Source: Taeniopygia guttata
Lineage: Eukaryota; Chordata; Aves; Passeriformes; Estrildidae
NCBI RefSeq assembly: GCF_048771995.1
Contig: NC_133027.1
Coordinates: forward strand, 57,535,501 to 57,599,500
Direction of reading: 5' to 3'
DNA: 64,000 nt
The notes under the pieces are model-generated. The model did not search any database. It was given only the letters and a program-made list of their open reading frames with translations, and was not told the DNA's origin. Positions 27,407 through 40,274 of this stretch are shown in pieces. Every line of letters begins with the position of its first letter. Within the stretch, counting starts at the first letter, position 1. The position numbers and the translations under genes were made by a program.

Positions 27407-30202
27407 ACATCTATACATAGGAACGCATGAAAGATGTACATAACTTATGTACGTGTCCTGTACATAAATTCTTTTCAACTTTGTCAGAAAAAAACCATAT
27501 CCTCTCCTTTCATTCCTAATCCTGAGGACCCCCATTTAGCTTTATACCTCTGCTGCCCTAATTTTCAGGGCATTTCTTGCAGGGTTAGTCCTGCCTGTTG
27601 TCTGATTTCTCCCCACCTGGCTCCATATTGTGAAAGATGTTTATGTACAGACAGGTGAGACTTGTTTAGCGCCTCATGTTATTCACTGTTAGGATTTTAA
27701 CAATGACTACAGCTACCACTGTGACTGGTACCCCAGCTGGGATTTATTTCCATGGACTCCAGAGCTAGTCAGAAGAGAACTGAATGTCACTTCAGTTAGA
27801 AAGCAAGCTCTGCAATGGGACTGTAGTTTTCTTCCACCTGTGTGATCCGGAGAGGACAAATAAAATATTCTCTAATCCCAGCATGTGACAACAGAAATGA
27901 GGAATATAATGCTCTTACAGGAGATGAGCTCAGACAGTGACCAAACAGAAAAGCAGATGAATTCATGGGCAAAACCTATTCTGTCCTGCAAAATCAGTGT
28001 AAATAAAAAGAAACAAAAAGCAGCAGGAAGGACTGTGAAGATATTTAGGCAAAATTGTTCACCTGCATTTAATGGAATCGGCAAGTCTTTACTTACAACA
28101 CTGGCATTCTTCAGGTCATATGTCCAGTGAATAACAAAGTCCAATGCAGCCCTTTCTAGATGTTCTCAGTCCTTTAATCCACTTGAGCAATAAACTATTA
28201 CTCATTCATATACTGTCACGTCAATAATTCAGTGTGGGTATTATTACACTTGCTGGGGAATTTCCCAACAAAATAGATCTTTATTGAAGACTGTTGACCA
28301 GTCAAAACCAAGAAATTTTAGGCAAGTTGTAGTGGAAGACAGGAGCTTGTCCAGAATTTATCCTGCCACTTTTCCTTTGGGGCATATAATGGTATAAAGA
28401 TTCCATCAAATGGTATCAAAGCATCTCGGCTTCTTGAGCATTTTGCCATAACCAGCACTAGCTCACCCACCAGGTTTCAGGCTCTTTGACTCGACTTTGG
28501 ATCATAAAGAAGAGCTCTATCGGTTTTTCCTTCCTCTGTCTCTTTCCCTTCCATAGTCCTATAAAACGTTATCCCAGATAATCCGCTTTCCTTATTTCAC
28601 ATTGCATTTCACTTTTTCAGGTCTGCATTTTAGTTTTAGGAACAATCTATGCTGCTAAAATACAGAGATAGTACAATTTGTATAAAGCAAGGAGCTTTCT
28701 ACTTGAGAGCAAAGTTACTTCCCAAGACGCTGAAGGACAAAAATTGAGAACACTTCTGATTTCACCTTATGCCAGTGTAATCTTTGTTGCAAATATCTGA
28801 AGAGACAATTTCTTCTTCTCATGGTGAACGTTAAGACCTGATGGGCAATATGCTGGCCAAAATAAAGCCACACAGCCATATTAAGCACTCTTAAAGCAAA
28901 TGAGCTCTGCTTGTTAGGCATGCTGTTGAAAGAACCAGAATGAGAATTAGAAGTGTTTGAAGACATCCCCTCAGGGCTAAAAAGAACAAGCTGAATTGAA
29001 TTTGACTTGTACCATGAAAAGTACACTACTGAGAGCCCTAGCAGCAGAAAGTCAGTAAATGAAAGTCATGCTATGCTTGGGCACTACAGGAGAAACAGAA
29101 CAAATGTACAGTACATTAATTATGTCTGTGTAATTTCTCATTAATCTGAAAAGAGAGAAGTGATGTTCATCGTTCATCTACTTCAACATATGACATTAGA
29201 ATAAATCAACACTTTCATAAGATTGACAACTTTGGGGAAGAAAACATTGTGTTCTCAAAGAAAGAAAGCCTGCAGATTCTTATCCAACCCATACCAGTGA
29301 GTGACAGAGGACAAACACAGGTGTTTGATGCCCTGAGAATTAGAATAAATCAAGGTCACAAGGGGAAAAACAAGAAGGACTTTAGCAGTCTTCATTGTCT
29401 TTAGATTACAACAGGGAAAAAAAGAAGGAAAAATTGATCTTAAGTAAAAATTGACAACTTTACCCAACTATGAACTTTGCACTGTTATTATTATTTTATT
29501 ATTTGTTTAATTCCATTCTCAGGTGTTAATATAAAATGGAAAGAGAAAAATAGAAAATCAAAGTTATCTTCCTGGAGTCAAGAAAGGATTTTAACTGTTA
29601 CCACATTTTACTATACATACAACTATGACACAGTAAGAATCCACTGCTTGTTAATAGCATCATTGTATAAAACAAACTACAAGTCTCTTGGTAAATCTTC
29701 TGAGGATTGTAGCTCTCCTCACATAAGTTGTTAAGATGTGACGCTGAAAGTCACAAGCCAAAGCTCTTAAGGATGCTCCTACTAATTTGGCAGGTGGCAT
29801 CAAATAAACTATCAACACTTCAGAATAATTCCCCATATTCTAAGGGAATATCAGGGTGGAAAAACTTAACATTGATTTTTTTTTTTCAAATACTGACCAG
29901 TTCAGATATCTCTTTGTGTGTGTGTTTTGTGTGTCCCCAGAAAGAGGGAAATTAAAGTTTTAAGATCCCAGCCTTTGAACATAAGTTTGCCATTAAAAAC
30001 AAGAAAAAGACATGCAGTTTCAGCTAGGCAGAAATGCTTCTTTTCCAAAAATGAAAGATATTTTGATATTTCTGTTAAGAAGAGGTAGATACTCCTTTTT
30101 GATAGCATCAATATTGCAGTTCTTAAACAGGAGGAGACCTTTTATTGTTGTGCTGCCAGTTTACTGATCCTAACTTCTTCCACAGCTCCCATTACACATC
30201 TC

Positions 30203-30295
30203 TGAGCACTGCAAAATCTTTTAATCTATTTATCCTTATGGCACCCCTAAGAGTCAGCAAAGCACTATTATCCCCATCTGCCAGGTGAATTGATG
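30203..30295 (-). mobile_element. Probable ancient MIR-type CORE-SINE fragment
   Basis: The plus strand carries GCACTGCAAAATC, TTTAATCTATTTATCCTTAT, GGCACCCCTAAGAG and ACTATTATCCCCATCT followed by CCAGGTGAA. In this order these match the reverse complement of the MIR core and 3' part, whose inverted consensus contains TTTAATCCTCACAACAACCC and ACTATTATTATCCCCATTTT then ACAGATGAGG. The family amplified in early amniotes, and only degraded copies survive in birds. The match was made by eye from memory of the consensus. Confidence 0.5.
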
Positions 30296-31616
30296 AAGGG
30301 ATGCCAGTCCCTTATGAACTCACCATGAACAGACCAAACAAGGGCAGAGCAATATCCATCCGGCAAAGTGGCAGAATTTATCCATACCCCACTAGAGGAG
30401 GAATACTTTGAGTCTTTGCTCCCAGTTATACAAAAAACTAAATTCTTCTCTTTGTCATCTTGGATATTTTCAATGTAGTCCAGCAGCTACTCATGCATAT
30501 TGTTTCGTACTACATTTGAGCAATGAGACCAATTCAGGAAAAGGTGTGAACAGATAGGAACTCTGTGAAGTATCCACTGGCACACAGCATAGGAAACCTG
30601 CACTTTCAACACATTGCTTGGAGTGGCCCTGAAGGAATCAGATCTTGCAGCACTGAGGAGCAAACCTGAGTACAGCACCTCTGAGAAGTCTGCCAACAGT
30701 AATAGGTAAAAGGTGGTTGAAAATGAAGCAGAGATATAAATCTAACCATTCACTTTGCTTGTGAATTCTGGTGTTCCAGTCCCGGACTATCCTCACTGTT
30801 GGGCCATATAGATTTTTGAAAGGATATAAGAAGCATTCATGCCCTGACCAACCAGGAGTGTTTTTATCCAGGAATATATTAAAAATTTATTCTCTTGACC
30901 ATCTGTCAATAAGATGAGCACACATGGGCTGGGAATGTTAATCCATGAAACTGTCTTCCTTCACCTCCTCCAACTGACACCTAGAGTATACAGCTATGTG
31001 AGTCTGACTTATGTAGAAATAATAAAATCATTAAACATGGTTGACTTGGCCAAAAAACTTCCAAGACAGAGGTAGCTGTAAGTGTTTGGAAGGCATAAAA
31101 ATTAAGTGAAGAAATTAACTGGCTAGGTTAATCCAAAGGAGTGGAAATTGCTCTATATGGTGATGGTTAAGTACTATCAATTTTTATACTAGTCTAATGC
31201 AGAGACTAAAACTTGCAAAAAGCCCTATTTTCTCTTACAGGTCCCAATAAGACATGTATTGCTAGAGTAAAATAAGGTTGTCTGGGTTTCAGTATCAGAC
31301 TCCAAAAGGGAATAAAGGACAAGTGTATGGCAGAGATGAAGGGGTTCAACTTCTGGACCAGTATATGCAAGGCGCAATATATTAAAGGCCCAAATTGCTG
31401 CCTGCATCTTTCCCACCTAAAGGCAAAATGGGCTGCAGTCATCCCTATTTGCTACTTTGCTACATTTCACAGCTGAGCATAAACCCCAAAGGGGTTTTTC
31501 ATCTATATTGAAGCCAGCACTTCAGGAGAAAGCAGCAAACACTTCTGTCTATCCCATCGCAATATTACAGGTTTTCTTTCCCCCTTCTGCATTCTAGTCT
31601 CTAATTTCTGTTGTAT
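30296..31616. other. Intergenic, nothing recognised
   Basis: Single-copy sequence between the MIR-like relic and a CR1 3' end. No gene, RNA or repeat is visible. Confidence 0.72.
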
Positions 31617-31742
31617 TTCATAGATTCACAGGCTGATCAAGATTGAATGGGAACTCTGGAAGTGATCTTGTCCAAACCCTCTGTTCAAACAGGGTCATCT
31701 AGAGTTGTTTGCCTAAGTCTACACCCAGATGTCTTTTGAATA
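31617..31742 (-). mobile_element. Short, older CR1 3' end fragment
   Basis: TCATAGATTCACAGGCTG is followed by GGAAGTGATCTTGTCCAAAC, CAGGGTCATCTAGAG and ACACCCAGATGTCTTTTGAA. This fits the inverted 3' end of the CR1 subfamily group whose tail carries the remote-vessel-like 'ACATCCAGGTGGGTTTTGAA' type block. It is more diverged than the copy at 62.2 kb. About 125 bp remain. Confidence 0.82.
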
Positions 31743-32954
31743 AATATATTTATATTGTCTAAGATCTTTAATCAGCAATAAAGTCTAAAACAAATTAGAG
31801 CTAGCATATATTCTAGGAAGTAAATGCTTTATGCTTCTAGGCATAGCAATCATGTCCTTAGATAGCCCACACAAAGCAAATGACTATCCACCTACAGCAA
31901 ACGTGAATATTGACTGCTACTGACTGTCATCTAAGTTAGATTCCCTTCATGTTCAGTCTAAAAAGATAGGGTGGATGAATAGAAGGTCTGCCTCTCTGAA
32001 AGTCATTAGAGATTTTAGGTAACATTGATGGATTGGACCTGAATCTCTGTCCCAAGATGTTACAGCATAAGGAAACCTAATGAACATGAAAAAGGAGAGC
32101 GAAGAGTAGAAAGAGATGTCTCTTCCATCTTTCAAGAGAACAATGGCACAGAGAAGAGATGAGCTTCGACTAACTTGCACCTAGTTCAATGCCCTGTACC
32201 TTGACCCGAGGTGCCTGTATCATCGAGTTTGAAAAACTGATCATCCAGCCTTTTCCAAAATACCTTTCTTTCAAAGCTATTAAAAATAATACTGCTTACA
32301 TATGAAATATGGCTGTAAATAAACATTCAAGTCACAGACATATTTTTATGAATAGTTCTGTGAGCACTGATGGAGCTTTTACAGAGATTGATCTGAAAAA
32401 ATCATATTTCCCTGCTATTTGGACAGGTTTTACTATGGCATCAGAAAGTTTTTTGCATTGAATGCAGCTCATCACAGCACAATGGGCCCCAGGTTTCAAT
32501 CAGGTTTCTACAAAACACACACTGCTTTCTTTATAAAAGCTTGACTGATAGGACAAGTGTGCCTCCTGAGCCAGAGAAGCATATTAGCAGTAAACTTTCC
32601 ATGCAGGCATAGGCAATGGCTGTAAACAGCAGACTAATGGAACAGAATCAACAGGGATCTCGCAATCCATGAACTGATTATGCATATGTCCTCTGATTGT
32701 TTACTTGTGCCATTCTAAGCATGGCCTAAACACAAAGCACATGGAATTTTTCAAATGTGAACAAAACTACTAAATAGCTAGACTCTTTCTTCTTGGGGGT
32801 GTTTATCTCCAGTGCATTTGACTTTCTCAAACCAGTAAGTTAAAGGTACTATTGCCACTGGAATGAGAAGACAGCTAGTTGGTAGTTGTAAATCTCGATG
32901 CTGAAAGTTATCATTTCAAGCTACAGATTCATGCACCTACAAAAGGTTATAATA

Positions 32955-33005
32955 GCTGGTTTTTGTTTTGTTGGTTTTGGGTTTGTTTTTGGGTTTTTTT
33001 TGTGG
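32955..33005 (+). repeat. G/T-rich low-complexity tract
   Basis: Irregular runs of T punctuated by GG and GGG. It has no regular unit and is probably a decayed T-rich run. Confidence 0.8.
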
Positions 33006-33868
33006 TCCCAGGAAGACAGTTTTAAAAGGAGAATCATGCTTCATAGATAAAGTTAATCTAATGCTGGAAATTGTGAGGCACAACTACATTACTATGGGTG
33101 CCCAGTTCACATTCTGGCAACTTATGTACAAACCCTCCTTTCCATCTCTCTAACCAAGCATATATTCTTTTTCAGCTTATGCAGGCACTCTACAGCATGT
33201 ACTTATCCCACCTAAAGCTCCAGTCCTTCACCTTCAGTATTCCCAGCACTCCCCCACAACAGATGTCAAGATCTGAAGTTTGCCATCTGTGGTCTGCATG
33301 CCACAAGTGATGTTGAAAACTCTTCCACGGTGAATATGGGACAGGTGGCAGCAACAGCTCTTGACACTGGCTGTACGGATGTTTCCTCAGGAGCTGCTGG
33401 GTAATTCCCCCATGCTTCTCACAGAGCAACTGGGAGCTGAAACAATTAGCAACCAACACAACCATGCCTTTAATGACAATGAAAATGCCAAGAACTTGGC
33501 AGAATGAGATAGGGATCATTGGATTAGGATGGAAGGAAGGCTAGATCTTCTTTACCCCTGAGGTGAAAGAAGAAGAGCAATTAAGAAAGAAGAAGGATAG
33601 GATTGGATTCCTTATTTTGGCAGACAGGAAAATAAGGGAAGGAAGGAGCCAGAGTGAACTGCTGCTTAAGGGTGTGTAAAAGGAAACAAGGAGCTTAAAA
33701 CTGGGAACACGGGTGGGAGTGAAGTCCTGTTTTGGAAAGCAAGCAGGGACATGCAACTTGCCCCAAAAGTTAGCAATTGCTGCTGCCTTGAGTAGAAAGT
33801 GAATTTCAGAACAAAGGGTTTATGGCAGAGACCCGCCTGCCCATTCTCCCAACCCTTTTGTTTTACAG

Positions 33869-34021
33869 GAAGAGAAATCAAGAGAAGGGCTCAGCTTTGG
33901 AAACATGGCTCCATTCCCAGTCAAATTAGTGTCAGAACCAACATCCCAAAGTGCACCCAGAGGACTACAGGGAGCCAGAACAGCTCTGAGGGCAGGGTAT
34001 CTATCCCATATTCCCTCTGAG
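33869..34021 (+). ncRNA. Possible exon of an unannotated plus-strand transcript
   Basis: A pyrimidine-rich acceptor ending TTTTGTTTTACAG abuts 33869, and a perfect donor CTGAG|GTAAGT follows 34021, enclosing 153 bp. The frame open across it resembles no known protein and stops right at the donor, so if transcribed it is more likely noncoding. Good splice-site pairs also arise by chance in tens of kilobases. Confidence 0.2.
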
Positions 34022-34142
34022 GTAAGTTGCTTACTGATATGATGATTTTCAAATGACACTGGACTACTGAGAGAGTACTGTAGAGCAACTTCCAAATCTA
34101 TGAAAGCAGAGATAACAGTTGCAGTAAAAAAACCAACCAACC

Positions 34143-34234
34143 AAAAAAAAAAAAAAAATTCACAGCACGTGTCCACTGGAAATAATGCCAGGGAATGGCA
34201 GTCATCAATGTTTTCTTTTTTTTTTTTTTTTTTT
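34143..34234 (+). repeat. Poly-A (34143-34158) facing poly-T (34216-34234)
   Basis: A 16-A run and a 19-T run are separated by 57 bp, so they could pair as a large loop. The unique sequence between them is not recognised. Confidence 0.85.
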
Positions 34235-35359
34235 ACTGACCACTAATGAGCACTACAAAAATTTTATATTACTGAAGAAAAGTTCTCTCACAAATGCCAA
34301 TGTAATTTGGCCTAGTAAAGCATGTGTCTTAGCCCTGACTTCAACATAAATCAGTGATTGAAGTTAAACACATCCATAAGCATCTTCAGGATCAGAGACT
34401 GTGTCCCCATAATCAGCTTTTCCAGTACAGTTCACAGTATTGCCAAAGAATCATATTTAAGACTGTATTTTAGTATATCCAATCTATTTAGCTGGTAAGT
34501 TGTGCATATCAGAATAGATAATTTCCATAAAATATTGTTGAAGATTTGCTTTTCTGACTCCCAGTTGTCTGGTAATTTGCTTTCTTTTTGTCAAGATGTG
34601 ATTCATTAAACTGATTTAAATGTACTTTGATTTTTTTAAATGTTTATATCAATCGTGTTTACTGAATTCCATATTTGTATTATTTGTGATATGCATAATG
34701 TTTTGAAACACATGAACAATACACTCACTAACGATAGAAATAATCAGCTACAAAGGCAAGAAAATTACCTTCATTCCATTATCTAGATTCACCAACAGAA
34801 ATCTCATAGATGAACTCTATTCTAATACACAGCCAGATAAGCAATCTTCTTATCTCATAATGATTTCTTCTCATTTAAATCTCCATTACTTCTGCCATCT
34901 CATTTTTATGTGATTTCCTTCTTACAGATGCTTTTATGTTAAATTTCCCCAAGCAGACAATAGATATTACATTTTCTTGATATCTCTTTCAAAGCCTTTT
35001 ATGTGGAATGAAAATAAGTGTAGAGAAGCTACAGGAAGATTTTATTTTCTCATGCGTTCCCAAACTATACATATTTTACACTGCAAACTCCTTCTAGATG
35101 GAAACTACACCCCTGCTTCTTAAAAACAATCTGATTTCCAAAGGTAAGGATTAGGAAGCTAAGTGCCAGGCTTAAAAAACTTTTAATTTAATATAATATT
35201 ATTGCTCATAATACTGGGAAAAAAAAAAAATCCAGAAAGTCCCTATAGCTTATCAACTGAACCATATTCTGCAGATCTGATGCAACAATATCATCCTTGA
35301 ATTCATTCCTGCCCACCAATACAAATTTCTTCCTCTAACAATCCTATGAACCTCACCAC

Positions 35360-35376
35360 TTTTTTTTTTTTTTTTT
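35360..35376 (+). repeat. Poly-T run beside the CR1 remnant
   Basis: Seventeen T residues about 110 bp beyond the point where CR1 similarity stops. It is not part of a normal CR1, whose 3' end is an octamer repeat and not poly-A. Confidence 0.9.
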
Positions 35377-35479
35377 GTCAAGGTATAGGCTCTGGAATCT
35401 GTCTCTAAAAGATGGAGGAGTGAAACCAAACCTGAATGAAGTACAACTTGCCTTTGGCAACTGAATATCAACTAAACTA

Positions 35480-37270
35480 ACCTGATAATTTTCCTCTGTG
35501 AACTTACTGAGACTGCACTCAATCCCCTCATTGAGATCATCAATAAAGATGTTTAACATCTCTGGGGCCTTGGGAAACCCACGCTTGTGATTGGCCACCA
35601 ACTGGATGCAACCCCATTCATCACCACTCTCTGGGTTTAGCCATCCAGTCAATTCTTAACCCAGCAAACAGTGCACCTGTCCAAGCCGTGGGCTGCCAGC
35701 TTCTCCAGGAGAGTGCTGTGGGTGACAGTACTGAATTCCAGGTAGACAACATCCACAGCCTTTCCTTCATCCACCAGATGTGTCACCTGGTCATAAAGAA
35801 GATCAGGTTAGTCAAGAAGGATCTGCTTTCCTAAACTCATCCTGGCTGGGTCTGATCCACTAGTTGTCCTGTATGTCCTACATGAGAGCACTCAATCTGT
35901 TCCATAACCTTCCCTAGCACCAAGTCAGGCTGACAGCCCTGTAGTCCCCTGGATACTCCTTCTGGCCCTTCTTGTGGATGGGTGTCACAATGGCCAGGTT
36001 CCAGCCATTTGGGACTTCCCTGGCTAGACACAACTGATGATAAATGATGGACAGTGACTTGGTAAGCTCTTCCACCGCTTCCCTCAATACCCTCATGTGG
36101 ATCTCATCCAGCCCCATAAACTCTTGTTGTTAATGTATTTATATAAACATTTTTATTATCTTTCATAGGGTGGCCAGTTTGTGCTCTAGCTGAGCTTTAG
36201 CCTTTCTCATTTTCTCTCTCTGTGATCTAACAACATCTTTGGACTCTTCCTGAGTTGCCTGCCCTTTCTTCTAAAGGTCAAAAATTCCCTTTTTTTCCCT
36301 GAGTTCCTGTGAAAACTCCCTGTTCAACCAGGCCAATCTTCCCTGATGTTTTCTCTTTCAGCCCATAGGGACAGGCTACCTCTGCATCTCTAAGATTTCC
36401 TTCTTAAAATATGCCTGGCCTTCCTGGACCCCTTCATTATTAAGAACTGTTTCCTAAGGGAGTCTCTGAACCAGTGTCCTGAACAGGCCAAAGTCCACCT
36501 TCCATAAATCCAAGGTAGAGGTTTTGTTGAGCACTTCTTTAATCCATCAAGAACCAAAAAGACCTGTTGCTTTGTGGTCGCTCTGTCCAAAGCAGCCTCT
36601 GACCACCACATCTCCCACCAGCCCTTCCCTGTCCATAAAAAGCAGGTCTAGCAGGACACTGCCCCTGTAGGCTCCTTCACCAGCTGTGTCAGGAAGTTAT
36701 CTTCCAAATGCTCTAGGAACCTCCTGGACTGACTCCTTTCCACTGTTAGGTCTCCAGCAGACACTGGCAGGTTAAAGTGTCCCACAAGAACAAGGTCTAG
36801 TGATGGCGAAACATCAGCCAGATGCCTACAGAATATTCCATCTGCCTCTTTATCCTGGTTGAATGGTCTGCAGTGGATTCCCACCAGGATATCTGGCTTA
36901 CCAGCCTTTGCCCTGATTCTCAGCCCTAGGCACTCAGTCTTATCACCACTATCCCCAAGCTCTGTGCAGTTAAAGCACTCCCTGAGGTACAGAGACACCC
37001 CATTTCCTCTTCTGCCTTGCCTGTCCCCTCTGAAAAGTTTGTAGCCACCCACTGCAGCACTCCAGTCATGACTCCAGTCACCCCACCACATTTCCCTGAT
37101 GATGACTACGTCACAGCTTTCCTGCTGTGTGATGGCCTCTGGTTCCTCCTGTTTCTTACCCACACCGCCTACACTGGTGTCGATGCAATTGTGACTGCTC
37201 CATTCTCCTCCAAAATCAGCTTCTATGTGTCTCAGGTCCTGCACCTCAAGGGAATTGTAAGCATTTGAAA
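35480..37270 (-). mobile_element. CR1 non-LTR retrotransposon, ORF2 remnant (endonuclease and part of reverse transcriptase), decayed
   Basis: Read on the minus strand, the block starts with a segment resembling the CR1 ORF2 start (KKQEEPEA). The AP-type endonuclease follows, with GGYKLFRGDRQGRRGNG, GIHCRPFNQDKEADG, VLVGHFNLPV and SQSRRFLEHLEDNFLTQLV (37300-36650 region). Next come a linker (36610-36180) and reverse transcriptase pieces IIYHQLCLAREVPNGWNLA, TPIHKKGQKEYPGDYRAVSL, GKVMEQIE and LNIFIDDLNEGIECSLSKF. The frame is broken by stops and shifts. The segment between the linker and the RT start (near 36130) is missing. The FADD catalytic box reads FTEE, and similarity ends near 35490, so the 3' third and 3' UTR are lost. 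The element cannot be active. Boundaries are approximate. Confidence 0.93.
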
Positions 37271-40200
37271 TAATGGTCCTTGAATCAATTAATAAATCTA
37301 ACAATTTTCAGCATGCTGCTGAAAAACAAGAGTATGTATGGCTCAGATAAGTTCATGTATGTATTTTGAGACTCAGAAGAGAAGAGGTTTTGAATTAACA
37401 GGTTTGAAAAACTGTATGAAGAACATCCTGAGGGCAAATGATCTAACAATTGTGTCATGACATTTTATTTTAGTAAGAAAAAATATTAATTGCCATGGTG
37501 AGGTAAGTGATCCTTTAGACATTTGCAGACAAAATAACCACTACCCTGCTGAGTTTTCAATAATTTGAGAACAAAAGCATCTCCATTTAGACACCAGAAG
37601 CATTTGACCCTCACAACCCACTGTTGCTATGTTCACTAGGTTGTGCCCATACTGCCCTTCTGGTTTAGTGTTGAAGTGAAACCTCGACTGTCCTAATTCA
37701 CCATCTGTCAGTTGGATTTGCAGTGTGGTTTTAGCATATTCAAATTAGATTATCTGATCAAGAAACTCACCCAAAAACTCTTCTCCATCCATCCATGCAC
37801 CATATTTACTCCAGTCTGTAATGGAGACAATAAGTGGTTAAATTGATGACGTCCTTCAGACAGCCTCCAAACACTGAATGATCAAGATTGCTATGAGAAT
37901 TAAAAGATATGATATCAAAACTTGCAGGTACTAAAGACCAGGTTTGAATTACCCATTCCAGTTTGCACGGGCAGATGTTCAAAAATGTAGGCTGCATTTC
38001 GGCATTGGGAATAATTCTCAGTGTTCCTGTTACAAAACTCTAACGGATGTCTCCATCTCATCTGCCTAGCACTACTATAATTTTATAGCTAAACATGTCT
38101 GGGTTTTCTCCCTCAACAACCAGTCTAGAATTTCTCTCACAATATTGCAAAGTTGGGTCATTTCTGATTCTTGTTTCCTCTTGTCCCTTTTAGCTGCAGC
38201 ACTGACTCATGCCACCTTCAGACCGTGTAACTGGTTATCCACATGCAAGGTAAGTAGCCTCACAAACCACATAATGCAAGATCCAAACAGGGTTGCCTAA
38301 TGCCAAGGTACCTCTTCACCAAAGTATTAGGACACCCTTCCCTGCCCCTGCTTCTGTGTTCACTATCCTGAGTTTTCCCTGCATCCCAGTGTGCTGAATA
38401 CGGCTATACTGAGCAAAGCCTGAATTCCTTGTGCCCATAGCTCTCCTTCCTTTCTTGTGTTCAACATGAAAGTCTTATCATCAATAATTTTTCCCCAAAA
38501 TACTTCCCGCAGACTGCCTTAGCCCAGGCTCTCTTGGTCATGGGTTTGGGACACAGCTTGAGAAAGGCTCTGCACTGGAATGGGAAAGCACCGTAATGCT
38601 CCTGCAGCAACCACACAGACACGGAGCACAGGTCTCTGCAGCACCAGGTGTCCAAGCACATGGTCTCCAACACAACCTGCAGCAGATCCAGGGGATGCTC
38701 AAGGTTCAGGGACCACTGAGAAAGCTCTCTTCCATGATAATTCTTGGCTGCAGCCCTAGGAAGTATCATTCATGGGCGCTCCAGGTGAGGATAATGCAGG
38801 GCGTTGTGGGGGAAGACTACTGCAGCTGCCTTCCCACGGCTGCCGTGTGCTAGGCTGCGCCCGTACTTGACCCATTTACAGTTGCCATGGAGAGAATGAA
38901 GTGTATGGAATTATCACTCCTCCAACTGCAATGAGATATCATGGAAATAAATATCTATTTGTGAATTTAAAGGGGGAATACAATGAAATAATTATGAAAA
39001 TCTATGTCCAGTGACTGCTAACAAATATGTATTATTTGACAAAGCTAATCTATCATCCTTTGTTATCAGCAGACTGTAACTCTACCCAAACCAAACCTCT
39101 TAAGAAGAAAAGAGAGGAAATTTGGCACAGTTGTGACACCATTCTTTTCAAGTCTTTTACATTCAAAATTCAAATGCTTTTCATCTTAATGGTCTTGCAA
39201 CACAAAAATGGATTAAAGCAGCATTAAGCCAGAAATCAGATTTTTATGTGCAGTGCAATTTCTTGCAAATTCCTTGAATAGGTTGGTCTCCCTCCCAACA
39301 ATTAGATTTCTTCCCTCTGTAATTTTGTTGCAGCTACAGCAGCTACTAAAGAGAACAGCACAGTGAAATTGCAACGGAGAGCTCCTTCCAAGTGATACTA
39401 CTCAGCAAGGTTCCTTAAAGAAAGAAATGCTACTATATAAAGGTTTGTTGAGTTGATAGCAAATGACCAAAAATGTTTCATTTAGGCCTCAGTAAACATT
39501 TTATACATGTTAATGATTTTTTCATTAGTTTATTCTCTTTTTCCGCTAAACTGTGAATTTATGAATTTCAAGGATGTATAAAAATGTTAAGCTATTGCAA
39601 GCAACTCTGCAAATCATGAGACAGCTCAATTTTGCAAGCTTGGTGGCTGAAGGTAATTTTGGTCAAGCCTCTGGTTAAGGATATTTGCAGCACATAATAG
39701 CAATAATTTATTGAAACTATGGCTCACTGAACAATGCTATCTACACTCACACATCAGTGGATGACCCTTTATTAGCCATTTATGCCCATGTAGCTAAGCA
39801 CACTAATTAGTTTTTATTTTCACTTGTTTAAAGAACTTAGAAGGCTAGCTGGGGATCAGCATTCCCAAACATCACCCGCATTTAGAGGAGCTTAGTCTTA
39901 TGCTAGAAATCTGAGCCCACTTTTTTTTTCACTGGGTCTTCTGATTATTTTACAATTATGATAGCAGGGAGAGACAAACAAGCTAAAAGAACAGAGTACA
40001 AAAATGAAGGCATATAAAGTCTATTATTCTAACCAGAATGTCCCACAAGAAAATGATTCAGGGCTAGCAACCCTGAAGACGGAGGAGGGGAAACTGTGCT
40101 AAAGCACATTTGAGTGACACAGACCCAGGCCGTGGGATTGTGAGGGTTTGGATTTGGTTGTGGGTTTTTTTTATTTCATGGTAAGGATTAAAGTAGACAG

Positions 40201-40274
40201 CTGAAAACTCAGAGGTAGGCAATGTCTTTCATCCATCTTAGAGACAGAGTGAGGTGGCTTGTCCCGCGGTAATG
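37271..40274. other. Intergenic, no coding gene seen
   Basis: Single-copy sequence right of the CR1 block. It includes the short candidate exon at 38194-38249. Overlapping open frames on both strands at 38461-38853 show no known domain. Confidence 0.7.
38194..38249 (+). ncRNA. Possible short exon of a plus-strand transcript
   Basis: A long pyrimidine tract (TTCTTGTTTCCTCTTGTCCC then TTTTAG) precedes 38194, and a strong donor GCAAG|GTAAGTAG follows 38249. The 56-bp segment has no coding similarity. By eye these are among the strongest paired splice signals in the intergenic part of the window. Confidence 0.2.

Larger units (their letters stand above)
22733..30202. other. Intergenic, no gene seen
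   Basis: AT-rich single-copy sequence with a 17-bp palindrome (25199) and a (TA)11 run (27385). Open frames near 22713-23054 and 23167-23490 show no family features. Confidence 0.72.
31743..35479. other. Intergenic, no coding gene seen
   Basis: It contains the G/T-rich tract (32955), a possible noncoding exon (33869-34021), facing A and T runs (34143-34234) and T/A runs beside the CR1 block. The rest is very AT-rich. Confidence 0.7.

Noticed and set aside
36648-37304. 218-codon frame as a host gene
   Set aside because: It is the CR1 endonuclease domain, identified by its characteristic motifs, and not a cellular gene.
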